A stretch of DNA of 64,000 nt from Perca fluviatilis (Eukaryota; Chordata; Actinopteri; Perciformes; Percidae): contig NC_053118.1 in assembly GCF_010015445.1 (NCBI RefSeq), forward strand, positions 7,315,781 through 7,379,780, written 5' to 3'. Positions 1-10,851 of this stretch are shown piece by piece. The notes under the pieces are model-generated. The model was not told the origin of the DNA and searched no databases. It was given only the letters and a program-made list of their open reading frames with translations. Each line of letters begins with the position of its first letter. The first letter of the stretch is position 1. The position numbers and the translations under genes were made by a program.

Positions 1-126
1 AATACTGAAAGCAGCAAAACTGAGTACAATTTAATATCTGTTTATTTATTGCAAGTAATATCGTTATCACGATATTCAACAAAAAATCCCATATCGCATA
101 TTTTCCTCATATTGTGCAGCCCTACA
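1..126 (-). mobile_element. hAT-like MITE, terminal part, cut by window start
   Basis: The last 60 bases contain cacgatattc and end in gtgcagccctac. Read on the minus strand this gives the GTAGGGCTGCAC..AT start typical of a common fish hAT MITE. The other end lies outside the window. A related copy with its 8-bp duplication is at 8750-9132. The assignment rests on terminal motif recognition. Confidence 0.5.
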
Positions 127-134
127 CTATTAAG

Positions 135-1168
135 CTGTGTTCACACTTGGCTTTTTGAAAAAGTTGACTAGGCGCTTTTGTAGTTTAAAAAGCAGTAGAG
201 AGCCTTTTGTTGCTATAACAAGAGCTACCGCTACAGTATCCGGAGAGCGCGCTATGTTGAGCGGTGCTAACGTTATATAAAACAAAGTGGTGGAGCGAGC
301 CAGAGAGAGAGCGGTGCTAACGTTACATAAAACAAAGTGGCCGAGCGAGCTAGAGAAAGAACAGAGAGAGAGAGAGAAAAAACGGTGTTAACTTTAGATT
401 AAACAAAGTGGGGAGCTAGCTAGAGAAAGAACAGAGAGAGAGATCGTGCTAACGTTCGATAAAACAAAATGGTGGAGCGAGCTAGAGAAAGAACAGAGAG
501 AGAGAGAGGCGGTGCTAACGTTAGATAAAACAAAGTGGTGGAGCTAGCTAGAGAAAGAACAGAGGGAGAGAGAGCGGTGCTAACGTTCGATAAAACAAAG
601 TGGTGGAGCTAGCTAGAGAAAGAACAGAGGGAGAGAGAGCGGTGCTAACGTTCGATAAAACAAAGTGGTGGAGCGAGCTAGAGAAAGAACAGAGGGAGAG
701 AGAGCGGTGCTAACGTTCGATAAAACAAAGTGGTGGAGCGAGCTAGAGAAAGAACAGAGGGAGAGAGAGCGGTGCTAACGTTAGATAAAACAAAGTGGTG
801 GAGCGAGCTAGAGAAAGAACAGAGGGAGAGAGAGCGGTGCTAACGTTAGATAAAACAAAGAGAGTTCCCTGTACAGGGAGCACCCGGTCATACCGTATAA
901 CTCGCTGTGCTCCGGCTCCATTGTTTCTTGTTGTTATGAAAACGACAGGTCTGGCTACTCTGCTTGTCATTGGTAGGCTGTCAGAAAGTACTTTTTTCAT
1001 ACATTTTTTTTTAAATTCAAAAAGACGCTCCGAGCTGCAGAAAAAAAGTCGGCGGTAGCGTTTAAAAAAGCGCTCACGACTTCTTTGAAAACACAGTTTA
1101 CTCCACAGGGTTATAATGTAAAACAAATGCTGGCAGCTTAAACAAAAGGACACCAAGTGTGAACAAAG
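135..1168. mobile_element. Non-autonomous DNA transposon (MITE) with 16-bp TIRs
   Basis: The left end (ctgtgttcacacttgg, 135-150) and the right end (ccaagtgtgaacaaag, 1153-1168) are inverted copies matching at 15 of 16 bases. There is no transposase. The interior is mostly a 65-bp minisatellite (248-862), followed by a unique 300-bp part with pyrimidine-rich and GCTC-rich sequence. The superfamily is not resolved because I could not define a clean target duplication. Confidence 0.6.
248..862. repeat. 65-bp minisatellite, about 10 units
   Basis: The motif gctaacgtt recurs at 266, 316, 448, 514, 579, 644, 709, 774 and 839, with a degenerate copy near 386. The last six intervals are 65 or 66 bp. 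Each unit joins gctaacgttNgataaaaca, a gtggtggagc segment and a purine-rich agagaaagaacagag segment. Left units are shorter and more diverged; right units are nearly identical, suggesting expansion from the right. Open frames across it on both strands are by-products of the repeat. Confidence 0.9.
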
Positions 1169-1902
1169 TCTGTAGAAATTCGGTCTAATATGCTGTGTTA
1201 ATATGAAGGAATTTTCTGTAACTTCCTGTGATTCTTCACAGGAGTTTTTCCATATTTAGATTTTTTGGATTAGCAGAAATGAAAGATACAGAGGATGTTC
1301 TGTAAATCTACAGAATCTTCCGTTTTTGGATTAACGGGAATGTCCGTAAACTTAACGGAAAAGGTACTGGTAATTTTCTGCCAGGACATTATCCGTTTTT
1401 CTCACAGTGTAGTGCGCATATGAAACTGAATATGTGAACACAATGTGTGTCCTCTTGGCACTCAGTGGAATGTGCTATAAATAAGAACATCATTACAGTG
1501 GACCTCCACTGTTCTTCCTTCACAGAGATTTCTGTTTCACTGCTCGTTGTTGAATTCCCCGTGCCTCCAGGTCAGCAGAGTGTTTCTGCAGCTCTCCTCT
1601 CACAGCAGCAGCACCTCGCCAAATGAGCTGGCACCACACTGTGAACTCCCCCTGCCTGTCTCCACCTGTGGATGACTGATGTCTTGTTTTATGTACTTCT
1701 TAGGCTGTCTCTCACTCACACACCCACATATGTCACTGCCGATGCCTCTCAGATCACTGCCTTACACTTGTTCCCTTTTTTTAATCTCTTTTCCTTCAGC
1801 TGTTGGTTCCCATGCACTGAAAGACAACAGTTGCATGTGTTCACATATCATTTGCATTACTATTTAGATAAGGTCTGCAAAATCCCTAAATGTATTGGTT
1901 CA
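1169..1902. other. Intergenic, no gene recognised
   Basis: AT-rich sequence without a convincing open frame. Bases 1186-1412 hold repeated acggaa/ttccgt motifs ending in tttctcacagtgtag, which resembles a degraded fish MITE. A TATA-like ctataaata lies at 1473-1481, but nothing downstream resembles an exon. Confidence 0.4.
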
Positions 1903-2270
1903 TAGGCGTAATTGTTGCAACCCCCCCAATAATCAAATCTGGGCCTTTTCTGATGTTTTTGTTGATTTTTTCTGAGTATTTGTTGCCCTTTTTCGAGTTT
2001 TTTCTGGACAATTTTTTCTACGTGCTTGTCACCTTTTCTGAGGAGTTTTTGGCTCCTTTTTTTGAGCTTTTTTTTTTTTTATGTCAGATGCTTTTCTGAG
2101 TCTTTGGTGCTTTTTCCAACATTTGTCGCCTTTTGATGTTTTTGAGTTTTTTTCGGACTATTTTCGCTTTTTTTAAATACATGCAAACATGTCTTGGGGC
2201 CTCCCTGGATAGTTGGAGATCTCAACCCCCCTAATGTTGAGCCCAAAGTTACACCCTTATATATTGCTAT
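1903..2270. repeat. T-rich degenerate minisatellite inside a probable MITE
   Basis: Bases 1940-2175 are irregular repeats of a 20-25-bp unit (ttttctgagt, ttttcgagttttt, cctttttttgagc). They are flanked by a C-run end (aggcgtaattgttgcaaccc, 1904-1923) and an opposing C-run end near 2225-2270 (cccaaagttacaccctta). The ends look like poorly conserved inverted termini. A similar T-rich array is at 37026-37170. Confidence 0.4.
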
Positions 2271-2580
2271 ATGGCCTTCTTCCGTACTAATGCCAGGGTG
2301 GAGAATACAACACAGCGAGAGCAGAGCGAGGCTCTCCGTTTTCCCCCCCCGAAGGAGTTGTTGTCAATTCTTCAGCACAAGTCATAATGACGGTTTGTGA
2401 TAGTGTGTGACGTGTTATCAGAGATCACACTGTTAAAGCTGCTCTCTTGAGAGGCAGAGAGGGAGCAGTTTCAATCACAAGGGGGGCTGTCTGGGGAGAT
2501 GGAGGGGGGTGGGGGGGGTTGCATGATTATCTTTCACAGTTCCCGCCCATATCTCCACTCACCGCATCTGCCCAATCTGC

Positions 2581-2650
2581 TCTCTGTCTCTCTGTCTCTC
2601 TGTCTCTCTATCTCTCTGTTTCTCTGTCTCTCTGTCTCTCTCTCTCTCTC
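2581..2650. repeat. (TCTC/TCTG)n microsatellite
   Basis: Seventy bases of tctctctg-type repeat. The leucine/serine-rich frames across it are not genes. Confidence 0.95.
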
Positions 2651-3729
2651 AGTTGCTTTCCCTCTTCTGCAGTCTACATGAAACCACTGAGACAAATCCA
2701 CAGTTCATGAAAATTTCAATTACTGTGATGCTGTCAAGACAGAAGCCACTTCTCACTGTCGCAGGTTATTTGCTGTGCCTGTAGGTGAAATACGACCCCA
2801 CGCAGACAAAATGGGACTCTAATTCGACTACATGTGTCTTAAGACAAGAAGGTACACAAGGGGACGGATGCTCAAACCTGCGGGACGTGGTTAGCATTAG
2901 CATTAACTTCGTCCAAAGGGAATAAAATATGCCTACTAACTCCTCTAAAGCTCACTAACTGACACATTCAGTGTGTTTCCATGCACAGCAGTAACAAGGG
3001 TATGGTCTTATAACCAGGTTATGCCAATTTTCCCCGTATAAATGAGCGGGGAAGAATGGGGAGAATGACAGGAGTAACTCTACCTCCGGTACAGTAGGTG
3101 GCGCTCTGCCAACACACGACTGGCTTTTTCATCCAGTTGACCTATGTCAAAACTACACAGACCGATCACTAAATTAGTACAATGTAACTACCTAATGTTT
3201 CATTAACACACTCTCGTCACAGCGTAGGAAAGCACAGTTCTCTCGCCTGATAACTTGTTGGGCTCATTATATCTAACCTGTGTCGGGTGGAATTAGCAAG
3301 TTAGCTGACTAACGTTAGCCAGCGGCCGCAGCGAGGGCTGCTCCGTCCCTCCACTTTTTTTTGCCGAGACGTGGCGTTTACAGCCCCGGGGATGGACAAT
3401 CTGTTCAGCAACTCTCCCGGTGTCCGCTTCTGCCTCGGCGGGGAGTAAAACAGATGGACCCCAGGCTTTTTGCTGCCGATGGCCCGCCGCCGATGGCCCG
3501 CCGCAACGCTGTTTTGTTGTATGGTATCATAGCAACGACTACGACTCAAAGCGCTGACGGATAATTTCCGGTTGAAAAACCACTCCAAGGGGAGTGGGGA
3601 GGGGCAGTTGGAGCATGCGCAGAAACCGATCATACTCCGTTTTAGACGTATACATGCAGGAATACCCCAGTTGCTGAAGGAATTCTCTATGTATGTTAAC
3701 CGGGTTATGAGAATTTAGATTTTAAGATA
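2651..3729. other. Intergenic, with a CpG-rich stretch
   Basis: No gene recognised. Bases about 3310-3560 are GC- and CpG-rich (gcggccgc, a tandem gatggcccgccgcc at 3478-3504), but no conserved exon or splice pattern is visible. Bases 2960-3060 and 3640-3720 share gttat/ggtatt motifs with 4740-4830, hinting that the SINE at 3730-4737 landed inside an older, decayed repeat. Confidence 0.35.
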
Positions 3730-3870
3730 ATTTTTGGGGGCATTTTAGGCCTTTATTTTTATAGGACAGCTGAAGACATGAAAGGGGAAAGATAGGGGGA
3801 ACAACATGCAGCAAAGGGCCGCAGGTCGGAGTCGAACCAGAGGCCGCTGCGTCGAGGAGTAAACCTCTAT

Positions 3871-4691
3871 AGAGGGTTTTCACCGACGTGACGTTGTGGG
3901 CGGTAACCCGGATGCGCAGCCATATTGGAGGCACTCGGTGTAAACAACAGAACGGAGTACAATGGAGTATTGTACGCTTTGGATACTTTAAGTGAATGTA
4001 GCCATGTCTAAACAACAGAAAAGGGATAGGACTTGGACCACAAGAAAAGGCGCGATATTTCGAGAAATTGCGGTTTATTGGCGGTGCAGATCCCTACGAG
4101 TTGGCTCCCTCTTCTTGGATCTAGGACGACCTGGTGATTCTTCCTTCAGTTGCATAATCCCGATATAGTCAACTACCTGGTTTTCTCGCCGAGCCCATAC
4201 ACAGCAGAAGACCTTAAATCCTACAAAGGTTTGGAGGCCTATAACCAGATGGTGTGTGGATGGGTGAGGGAGACGCAGTCCAAGTCATCAACGACCGTTG
4301 TGTTGTGAAGGTGAAGAGAGGCCTGAGCAGTAAGTAATGCAATAAAGTCTTTAATCAACCTAACCGTAACCGTATGATATCATTGCTGACAAGAAATGTG
4401 CCGAACAAATCCGGATGTTGTCCAGATTTGTCCCTCGTAGATCCTAGTTGAGCTTTGCCAACCACAAGCGCCTCCTTTCCTCTGATAACTTCTGGCATTC
4501 CTCTCCCTGGTTTTTAATAACTTTTGGAAGTCGATAATATTCCAAATGTTTTTCTCGGTCTGACCTATTGATACAACCTAAAACACGGCAATAAATAACC
4601 ATTTTCCTTGACAACGCTCAGGCTTTGCTGTGATGCGGAGTACCTCCAATATGGCGACTTCCGGTCTGATGACGCGTCGTGAAAATCCTCT
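3871..4691. mobile_element. ISL2EU-like (PIF/Harbinger-related) DNA transposon, 821 bp
   Basis: Terminal inverted repeats read AGAGGGTTTTCAC at the left and AGAGGATTTTCAC at the right (complement of 4679-4691). Subterminal ccatattggagg and cctccaatatgg extend the symmetry. Both sides carry AT (3869-3870, 4692-4693); removing the element and one AT restores the SINE. A 2-bp AT duplication plus a YqaJ/SWIM-type coding remnant points to ISL2EU, whose autonomous members are reported to encode a transposase and a YqaJ nuclease. No transposase is present here. Confidence 0.6.
4030..4330 (+). pseudogene. YqaJ/SWIM-type transposon ORF, 5' fragment
   Basis: Around 4048-4125 one frame reads KARYFEKLRFIGGADPYELA, then a stop. 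From about 4152 another frame reads [20 protein letters not shown] and continues with KSYKGLEAY and VCGWVRE. This resembles, from memory, the N-terminal region of fish transposon proteins that precedes a SWIM zinc finger and a YqaJ exonuclease domain. Neither domain is present. One in-frame stop and at least one frameshift make it non-functional. It lies inside the ISL2EU-like element, which fits an internally deleted derivative. Confidence 0.55.
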
Positions 4692-4737
4692 ATATATGGG
4701 CGTGCGCTCTACCAACTGAGCTACCCGGGCGCCCGGG

Positions 4738-5972
4738 ATAGGGTGTTTACATGCTGTTTGAGAAATCAGGGTATTGCCTTAACCTGAATATAATCGTTTT
4801 TTTAAACTGCATGTAAACTGTGACTAAAATTGTTTAAACCATAAACAGAGTTCACAGCTTCTCCGTCCGTCTGTGCAGCATCTTTGGCTATAGTACAGGA
4901 TGCCACATTCAGTCAGGGAGCGCATGTTTTGGTATAGGTCTCTACCATAGACTGCAGCAGTGACGCGTGCTTTTAAAAGGAAGTTGTAGTTCTGTGTAGG
5001 GTCACTTCAGCTTGGCTGTGGACGTCAGTATGTGATGTGGCGTGGTATCAGTTTGAAATCTGAACTCGTACAGTCTATTAATGCTGAACATGCATGGGTT
5101 TGTTTGTTGCATGCAACATCAATGGTTTCCTCGCTCGGCTGAGTCAGCACTTTAAACTACTTCATCCAGTGCTTGAATCAAGTCCTGTAGACGGATTCTT
5201 TAACAAACACATTTAGAGGATCTTATATTTTGTGGGTTTAAGCTTAATGCAGTTTACTTCAGTGCATTCCAGCAGGTCATTGGGGTTATCTTGAACAGTA
5301 TTTGGTTCATGAAACCTCTTTATTTCCAGCTAATTCCAATCTTCCATAAACCTCCATCTTTCCGATATTCCTTATTGAAAAAGTGACTTTTAGCCACTGA
5401 GAACAGTTGGCCTTCCCATTCTTTAATTGCTTGAATTTCTACTCTGTACATAAAAAAAAGGTTTTAGAAATGTACACATTACTCTTAAAAATGAACAGTG
5501 ATGTATCTCAGCCACATACAGTATATGTTCAGAGATAAAGTCAGGTTTCATTCAGCCTCCAGTTGTGCGTTGCGGAGTGTCACAGTACCTTAACGGCTCC
5601 CTAGAGGAAAGAAAAAGTCAAATTCAATGTTTTTTTTTCATGTGCCTGTTCTCTCTGTCTGAGGCTGAGCTGAATGAAACTATGCGAGCATGAAATTCCC
5701 TAATGGAAGCCGTCTGTTTTCAACCTTGACTGTCTCTTAAAGAGCTACAGAGAGGAGCCGCCAGGAGAAGAGAGGCCTGAGCAGTAAAGCTACAGTTTCA
5801 TGCCTTTAAGAGCTACAAAGGGAGAGGGGAACTGTCACTGTGATGAACGGAAGAGCCGCGTGGTTTTACTGGTTCATCAACTGGTGTTCATCTCTTAGTG
5901 GTTTCTAAAAGACTTTATGTGTTCACAGCAACCAGGTCTGTTGGGAGGGTTTAGAACCATGTAAAGTAAAGC
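4738..5972. other. Intergenic, nothing recognised
   Basis: Mixed AT-rich sequence with no long open frame, terminal repeat or tandem structure I can support. Confidence 0.5.
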
Positions 5973-6100
5973 CGACCTTACACCAAACGACTTTAGCGAT
6001 TCCACTGTCGCAGACTAATTTCCAATATGGGAATGAAACCCTGAGAGTCTTGCTAGAGTTGGCGCCCTCCCGTCGTCTCCATCGTTTGGTGTAAGGTGGT
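5973..6100. mobile_element. Short MITE, about 128 bp
   Basis: The inverted ends ccttacaccaaacga (5976-5990) and tcgtttggtgtaagg (6082-6096) are perfect 15-bp complements. The interior has no coding potential. The size and ends fit a deletion derivative of a hAT-like MITE, but the superfamily is an inference. Confidence 0.65.
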
Positions 6101-6703
6101 CATAAAAAGAAGACTTTTGGCTTTTGAAAATAGTTCTCCCAAGTCTTGGCAATCAGAGGAAGCAAAAATAAACACTGTAACTAACAGAAATATAAAACTA
6201 TTTCGATTTTTTCCCCATAAAAATCCAGACGCTTTTATCCAAAAGTTGTATTGTCCAATCTCCAATGTATTTCCTGTCTTCTATGAGACATCAGGAAGCC
6301 AAATCATTTCCTGTCAAAGCCACATCAAATCTGTAAAAACCCAATAAAAACTTTCATTTAGGCTCCATGCTCCTACAATACTATTCAAATGCGCAAATGA
6401 GAATCTAAACACTATTTATTACATTTACATGTTCTATCATTATTCCGGCTCATTTGTTTCATGTTATGCACATGTAGCAGCGAAGCAACACAGTCAGGGA
6501 TGTGGCAGGCAGCATCTTCCCCATTCCGGCTGCCACTGCCGTAAAACACCAAAGAAGAAGAAGAAGATAGTCAGAAAGACAGCCTTTGATTGGTTAACGC
6601 AGCCACCGAATGCAGGGAATCAAGATGGTGGTGGCTAACTGTAAACAGTACCTTTTAAAAAGAAAGAGTGAATAAATAACTGTTAACCGCCAGAAATCCA
6701 AAT

Positions 6704-6760
6704 GAAGAAGAAGAAGAAGAAGAAGAAGAAGAAGAAGAAGAAGAAGAAGAAGAAGAAGAA
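6704..6760. repeat. (GAA)n trinucleotide microsatellite, 19 units
   Basis: An uninterrupted gaa array. A polyserine frame on the minus strand is an artefact of it. A shorter aag run is at about 6552-6566. Confidence 0.97.
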
Positions 6761-7030
6761 CTGTTCAGTTGTGGATTTATCATTGTGGAAATATTGTGCG
6801 AAATGTCTGAAAAGACACTGAAGTTCCAGGCTGGATTACAAAGCTTCTGGAAGACCACAGACCACACAGAAGCTCTCTTTGGAAAGGCCCACATGTTAGC
6901 ATTCAAGCTAAACAATCAGACAACAATCATGCTGGGTGAAGAAACTTCTCACTGAAAAGTAAGTCCTTACACTGTATTGATCTAGAGATAATGAATATCA
7001 CAAAAAAGTGCCATTTGTTGTCGTATATGA

Positions 7031-8637
7031 CATTGTCGACCAGGTATTCAGATCCTACTTAAGAAAAAGTACTAATACCACACTGTAAAAATACTCAGTT
7101 ACAAGTAAGAGTCCATTGAAAATACTGCTTAATTAAAAGTGTGTAAGTATCATCAAGGAAATGTATTTAAAGTATTAAAAGTAAAGATCTCTCCTCCCAT
7201 TTTAGAAAGTGTAAGGCCGGCTACACACTGGCTGCGTGGCGTGAGCGTAGCGTTTCTGTTGCGTGTCAGCTGCGTGTTTACACACCAGCGGCGCTGCTGC
7301 TGCTAACCTTGTCTGGACACATGTATGTTTCCCATTGATTACTGCACTCAAGCTACAAGCTACTTTATGTTTAACACTTCATGTTAAACATAAATATATA
7401 CTGATTTAATAACAACAAAGACAACATCGGCAGTATTGACGGCAAAATAGGCTACAGAATATTTTGTTTTGTATTGACAGGTGCAATATTTGAAAATCTA
7501 TTTTTTTTATTACATTTATATCAAAACCTAGAGATTTTCAAACATCAACATGTCATTTATTAATATGTATTTGTGTCTAAATGACATATAAACATCTTTT
7601 CCTATTCTATTTTGCCTGGAAACGCTTCCAAAACGCTTGCATGTCGCGTGACAAATAGGCGTCGGTCCTATTTCTATCAGGCACGCGTTTTCGGCTCGGG
7701 CCGCGCCTGAGATGTGTGTGTCGCGCAGGCAGTGTGTAAGCTCTAATCTGTTAACATGGTAGCCGAAATAAAAACCTGACACACCACACAGCTGACACGC
7801 TCACGCGACGCAGCCAGTGTGTAGGCCGGTTACACGCGGGCCTGAACGGGTGCCTGCTAGAAATAGAACCAACGCCTATTTTTCACACGACACGCAAGCA
7901 TGTTGAAAGCGTTTCCAGGCAAAATAGAATAGGAAAAGATGTTTATATGTCATTTTGACACAAATACATATTAATAAATGACATGTTGATGTTTGAAAGT
8001 CTCTAGGTTTTGATATAAATGTAATAAAATAAATAAATAGATTTTCTAATATTGCACCTGTCAATACAGAACGAAATATTCTGGAGCCTATTTTGCCGTC
8101 AATACTCCCGACGTTGTCTTTGCTGTAATAAAATCAGTATATATTTATGTTTAACATAGTATTTCATTTTATCAATGTGTCCAGACAAGGCTAGCAGCAG
8201 CAGTGCCGTGTCAGACACGTTTCTGGTGTGTAAAGACAGAAAAATCCACGCAGCTGACATGCAACAGAAACGCCACGCTGACGCCACGCAGCCAGTGTGT
8301 AACCGGCCTAAAGGATCCAAACAGTTGTGTGTTTAATGGTCTAATCATTTCAGCTGGACTTGTAGGCCCTTATATTGTTGGCTCGTTTCCTTTAGAATTA
8401 AACATCAGATTTGATAAACTCCATGTGTTTTGTGTGCAGAAATCTTAATTTGTAAAGTAACTAGTAACTAAAGCTGTAAAAGATGAATGTAGTGGAGTAA
8501 AAAGTCCAATATTTCTCTCTGGAATGTAGCGGAGTAGAAGTAGAAAGTTGCATGAAGAGAAAAGACTCAAGTAAAGTACAAGTAGCTCAACATTTGGACT
8601 GAAGTACAGTACTGTACTTAGTTACATTCCACCCCTG
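7031..8637. mobile_element. hAT-like element hosting nested MITEs
   Basis: The left part (cattgtcgaccaggtattcag, with repeated aagtact/taagagt motifs) and the right part (agtaaagtacaagtagc to gttacattccacccctg) resemble the ends of a very common fish hAT MITE starting CAGTGGTGGAA and rich in AAGTAC motifs. The two halves are separated by a 1.1-kb inverted-repeat insertion at 7212-8312. The outer target duplication is ambiguous: tgtcgacc near 7034 and cgtcgacc at 8639 match at 7 of 8 but may be fortuitous. Confidence 0.5.
7212..8312. mobile_element. Two related MITEs in inverted orientation (1.1-kb inverted repeat)
   Basis: Three copies of one end are visible: aggccggctacacactggct at the left, gccagtgtgtaggccggtta near 7815 and gccagtgtgtaaccggcct at the right. 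Bases about 7420-7680 are the reverse complement of about 7845-8100; for example gacatataaacatcttttcc matches ggaaaagatgtttatatgtc. The simplest reading is one MITE at 7212-7829 abutting a left-truncated, inverted copy at about 7825-8312. Neither encodes protein. Confidence 0.75.
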
Positions 8638-8749
8638 TCGTCGACCCCAAATGCCTCAGTATGTCTTGATACCCACAGTATGCAACTTACAGCATTTTGT
8701 TGTCCTTATATATCTACCTTTACATTATTATTTATACACACAGCTAAAT

Positions 8750-9132
8750 ACGGCTGCACGATATGAGGAGACTATCTGATTGCGGTTATTTTGAGTGATA
8801 TTGTGATTGCGATATGATTCACAATATTGGAGGGAATGATCATTTTTGTATCATTATTCTCATTTTCATTGAAATATATTTTAAAAAAAAAAACGATTAG
8901 AGTGTAATTTTTGCGAGGATCAGTACCAAACAAAGATTTTTTTCTTTAGTCTGTAGGATAGGATGTGTAGGCCGGGAGGTCTCTGCAGCACCACAATACT
9001 TCAGTCAGAATGGTTTGACACATACGTAGCCTTTTACAAATATTGCGACCCGCCTGCGATTTGGATATTGCACTAGTCCATAATAACGCGATTTTGATAA
9101 AATTGCACACAAAAAAATGCGTAGCCCTACAG
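8750..9132. mobile_element. hAT MITE, 383 bp, with 8-bp duplication
   Basis: Flanked by agctaaat on both sides (8742-8749, 9133-9140). The left end reads cggctgcacgatat and the right end, inverted, reads TAGGGCTACGCAT, imperfect TIRs of the TAGGGCTGCACGAT family. The 8-bp duplication fits hAT. The partial copy at 1-126 belongs to the same family. Confidence 0.75.
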
Positions 9133-9353
9133 AGCTAAATATATACAGAAGATGGAAAATAACCACACACAGATCCCTGTTATTGCTCACACGTTGTTGA
9201 GGATTTCCCTCATCAGTGCTTCATAAGCAGTGCGGGGACTGCAGGGAGCTCTCTGTGAGGGGATTGAACCCAGAGTTCCACTTCCTCTGTGTGGCGGAGC
9301 AGAGACAGAGCCGTTGAACCTGATGGGAAACACAGACCTGGGTATAAATATAT

Positions 9354-9950
9354 TGTGTGTGTGTGTGTGTGTCTCTCTCTTTTTGTGTGTGTGTGTGTGT
9401 GTCTCTCTTTCTTTCTCTGTGTGTGTGTCTTTCTCTCTGTGTGTGTCTCTGTGTGTGTGCGTGTCTCTGTGTGTGTGTGTGTGTCTCTCTCTCTCTCTGT
9501 GTGTGTGTGTCTCTCTCTCTCTGTCTCTGTGTGTGTGTCTCTCTCTGTGTCTCTGTGTGTGTGTGTCTCTCTCTCTCTGTGTCTGTGTGCATGTGTGTCT
9601 CTCAATCTGTCTGTGTGTATGTGTCTCTCTCTGTGTGTGTGTGTGTCTCTCTCTCTCTGTGTCTCTGTGTGTGTGTCTCTCTCTGTGTCTGTGTGCGTGT
9701 GTGTCTCTCACTCTGTGTGTGTGTGTGTGTGTGTGTGTCTCTCTCTCTCTCTGTGTCTCTGTGCGTGTGTTGTGTGTGTGTGTCTCTCTGTGTGTGTTTC
9801 TGTGTGTGTGTCTCTCTCTGTGTCTGTGTGTGTGTCTCTCTCTCTGTGTGTATCTGTGTGTGTGTCTCTCTGTGGGTGTGTGTGTGTGTGTCTCTCTCTC
9901 TCTCTGTGTTCTGTGTGTGTGCGTGCGTGAGTGCATGCATGCGTGCGCGC
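9354..9950. repeat. Long (TG)n/(TC)n compound microsatellite, 0.6 kb
   Basis: Alternating tgtgtg and tctctc blocks form higher-order units such as tctctctctgtgtgtgtg. All six frames stay open over long distances, producing apparent proteins of up to 262 aa made of Cys/Val/Leu/Ser or His/Thr/Arg/Glu; these are artefacts. Confidence 0.97.
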
Positions 9951-10851
9951 CCAAAAGGGGAGGTAATGCCAGCACATTTTAAAGCTCTGGTGAGGGTAAT
10001 GAGAACCATGTTGGTGGGGTTAGACCTTTGCTAAATGACTCATTCCATAACAATGCTCCATACCCAAAATTGAGTGTGGGATCATACGGCAGTCGGTTTA
10101 CGTCTGTATCAAGCTTTGTGTTTAACCTTTTACAATGTGAGCAGCTGTTCATTTTCATGACCAAAAAAGATGAAAATGTTGCTGTTATTTTGCATGTACA
10201 CTGGCATGCCATCTATTTACATGCCGTAGGGCCTATTGTGATGCGTGTACCCTTGTTTTTTTAATGTAATATATTCATTTATGAAGCGTTATGCTTTGAT
10301 TTTGAAAAGCTGCATTGCTCTACCACTTTCTCTACCAATAATCTGCCTCATATTCGTCAACACATCTCAACTGCTGCACAGTACAACCAGTAGAACACAA
10401 GTTCTGTACAGAAAGAGAGTATTTTACTTGTCTCAGGTGTCCAGTGATTTGAACACAGATTTCTTTACCATGTATCTTCACAATGTGTTGGAGCCTATAG
10501 TGTTCAGGTAAAGGGAGGTCAGTGCATCTTCAACACATTGTCAAGGGCTTCCAGTGGGACAGCAGTACAGCAGTAGTGATTCTACATGTGCAACTCGGGC
10601 CTGACCCAAATACAGACACGCAGATTCTTTTCTTTTTTTTTTACGATATACTGCAGAAAGCAGTGGAAGTAATAAACAAGGAGGTCAGGTTACCCGCACC
10701 CTCAAAGCTCATCTAAGCCTAACGTTAATTCCTTCCATCCAATGATAAACTGATAAACTTTCAACAAAAGTTAAAAATACTTTTCTTTCAATTCAATTTG
10801 TGTTGAAAAAAGGGGTTGAAATTCATGTTAAAATGAGGGACCTCTATATAT
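9951..10851. other. Intergenic, nothing recognised
   Basis: AT-rich, short open frames only, with no terminal or tandem repeats I can support. Confidence 0.5.

Larger units (their letters stand above)
3730..4737 (-). mobile_element. tRNA-derived SINE, split by a DNA transposon
   Basis: On the minus strand the element starts with a tRNA-like head (GCCCGGGTAGCTCAGTTGG, complement of about 4715-4733) containing a pol III A box. It resumes at 3870 with the B box (GGTTCGACTCC, complement of 3828-3838), then a body ending in a GGCCTAAAATGCCCCC tail (complement of about 3735-3750). This matches a common percomorph tRNA SINE. It is not a functional tRNA gene: an 821-bp transposon separates the A and B boxes, which should abolish pol III transcription of this copy. 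Confidence 0.85.

Noticed and set aside
743..1156. 137-aa minus-strand frame
   Set aside because: Runs through the 65-bp minisatellite and the MITE end; no domain and no promoter or splice context.
1473..1481. Host promoter TATA box
   Set aside because: No downstream exon, initiator or CpG context; AT-rich sequence gives such matches by chance.
3828..4733. tRNA gene suggested by A- and B-box-like sequence
   Set aside because: The boxes are in a SINE and are separated by an 821-bp transposon; it cannot fold as a tRNA.
9187..10034. Several overlapping open frames up to 262 aa on both strands, rich in His/Thr/Arg/Glu or Cys/Val/Leu/Ser
   Set aside because: They are translations of the (TG)n/(TC)n tract; all frames stay open because the repeat contains no stop codon.
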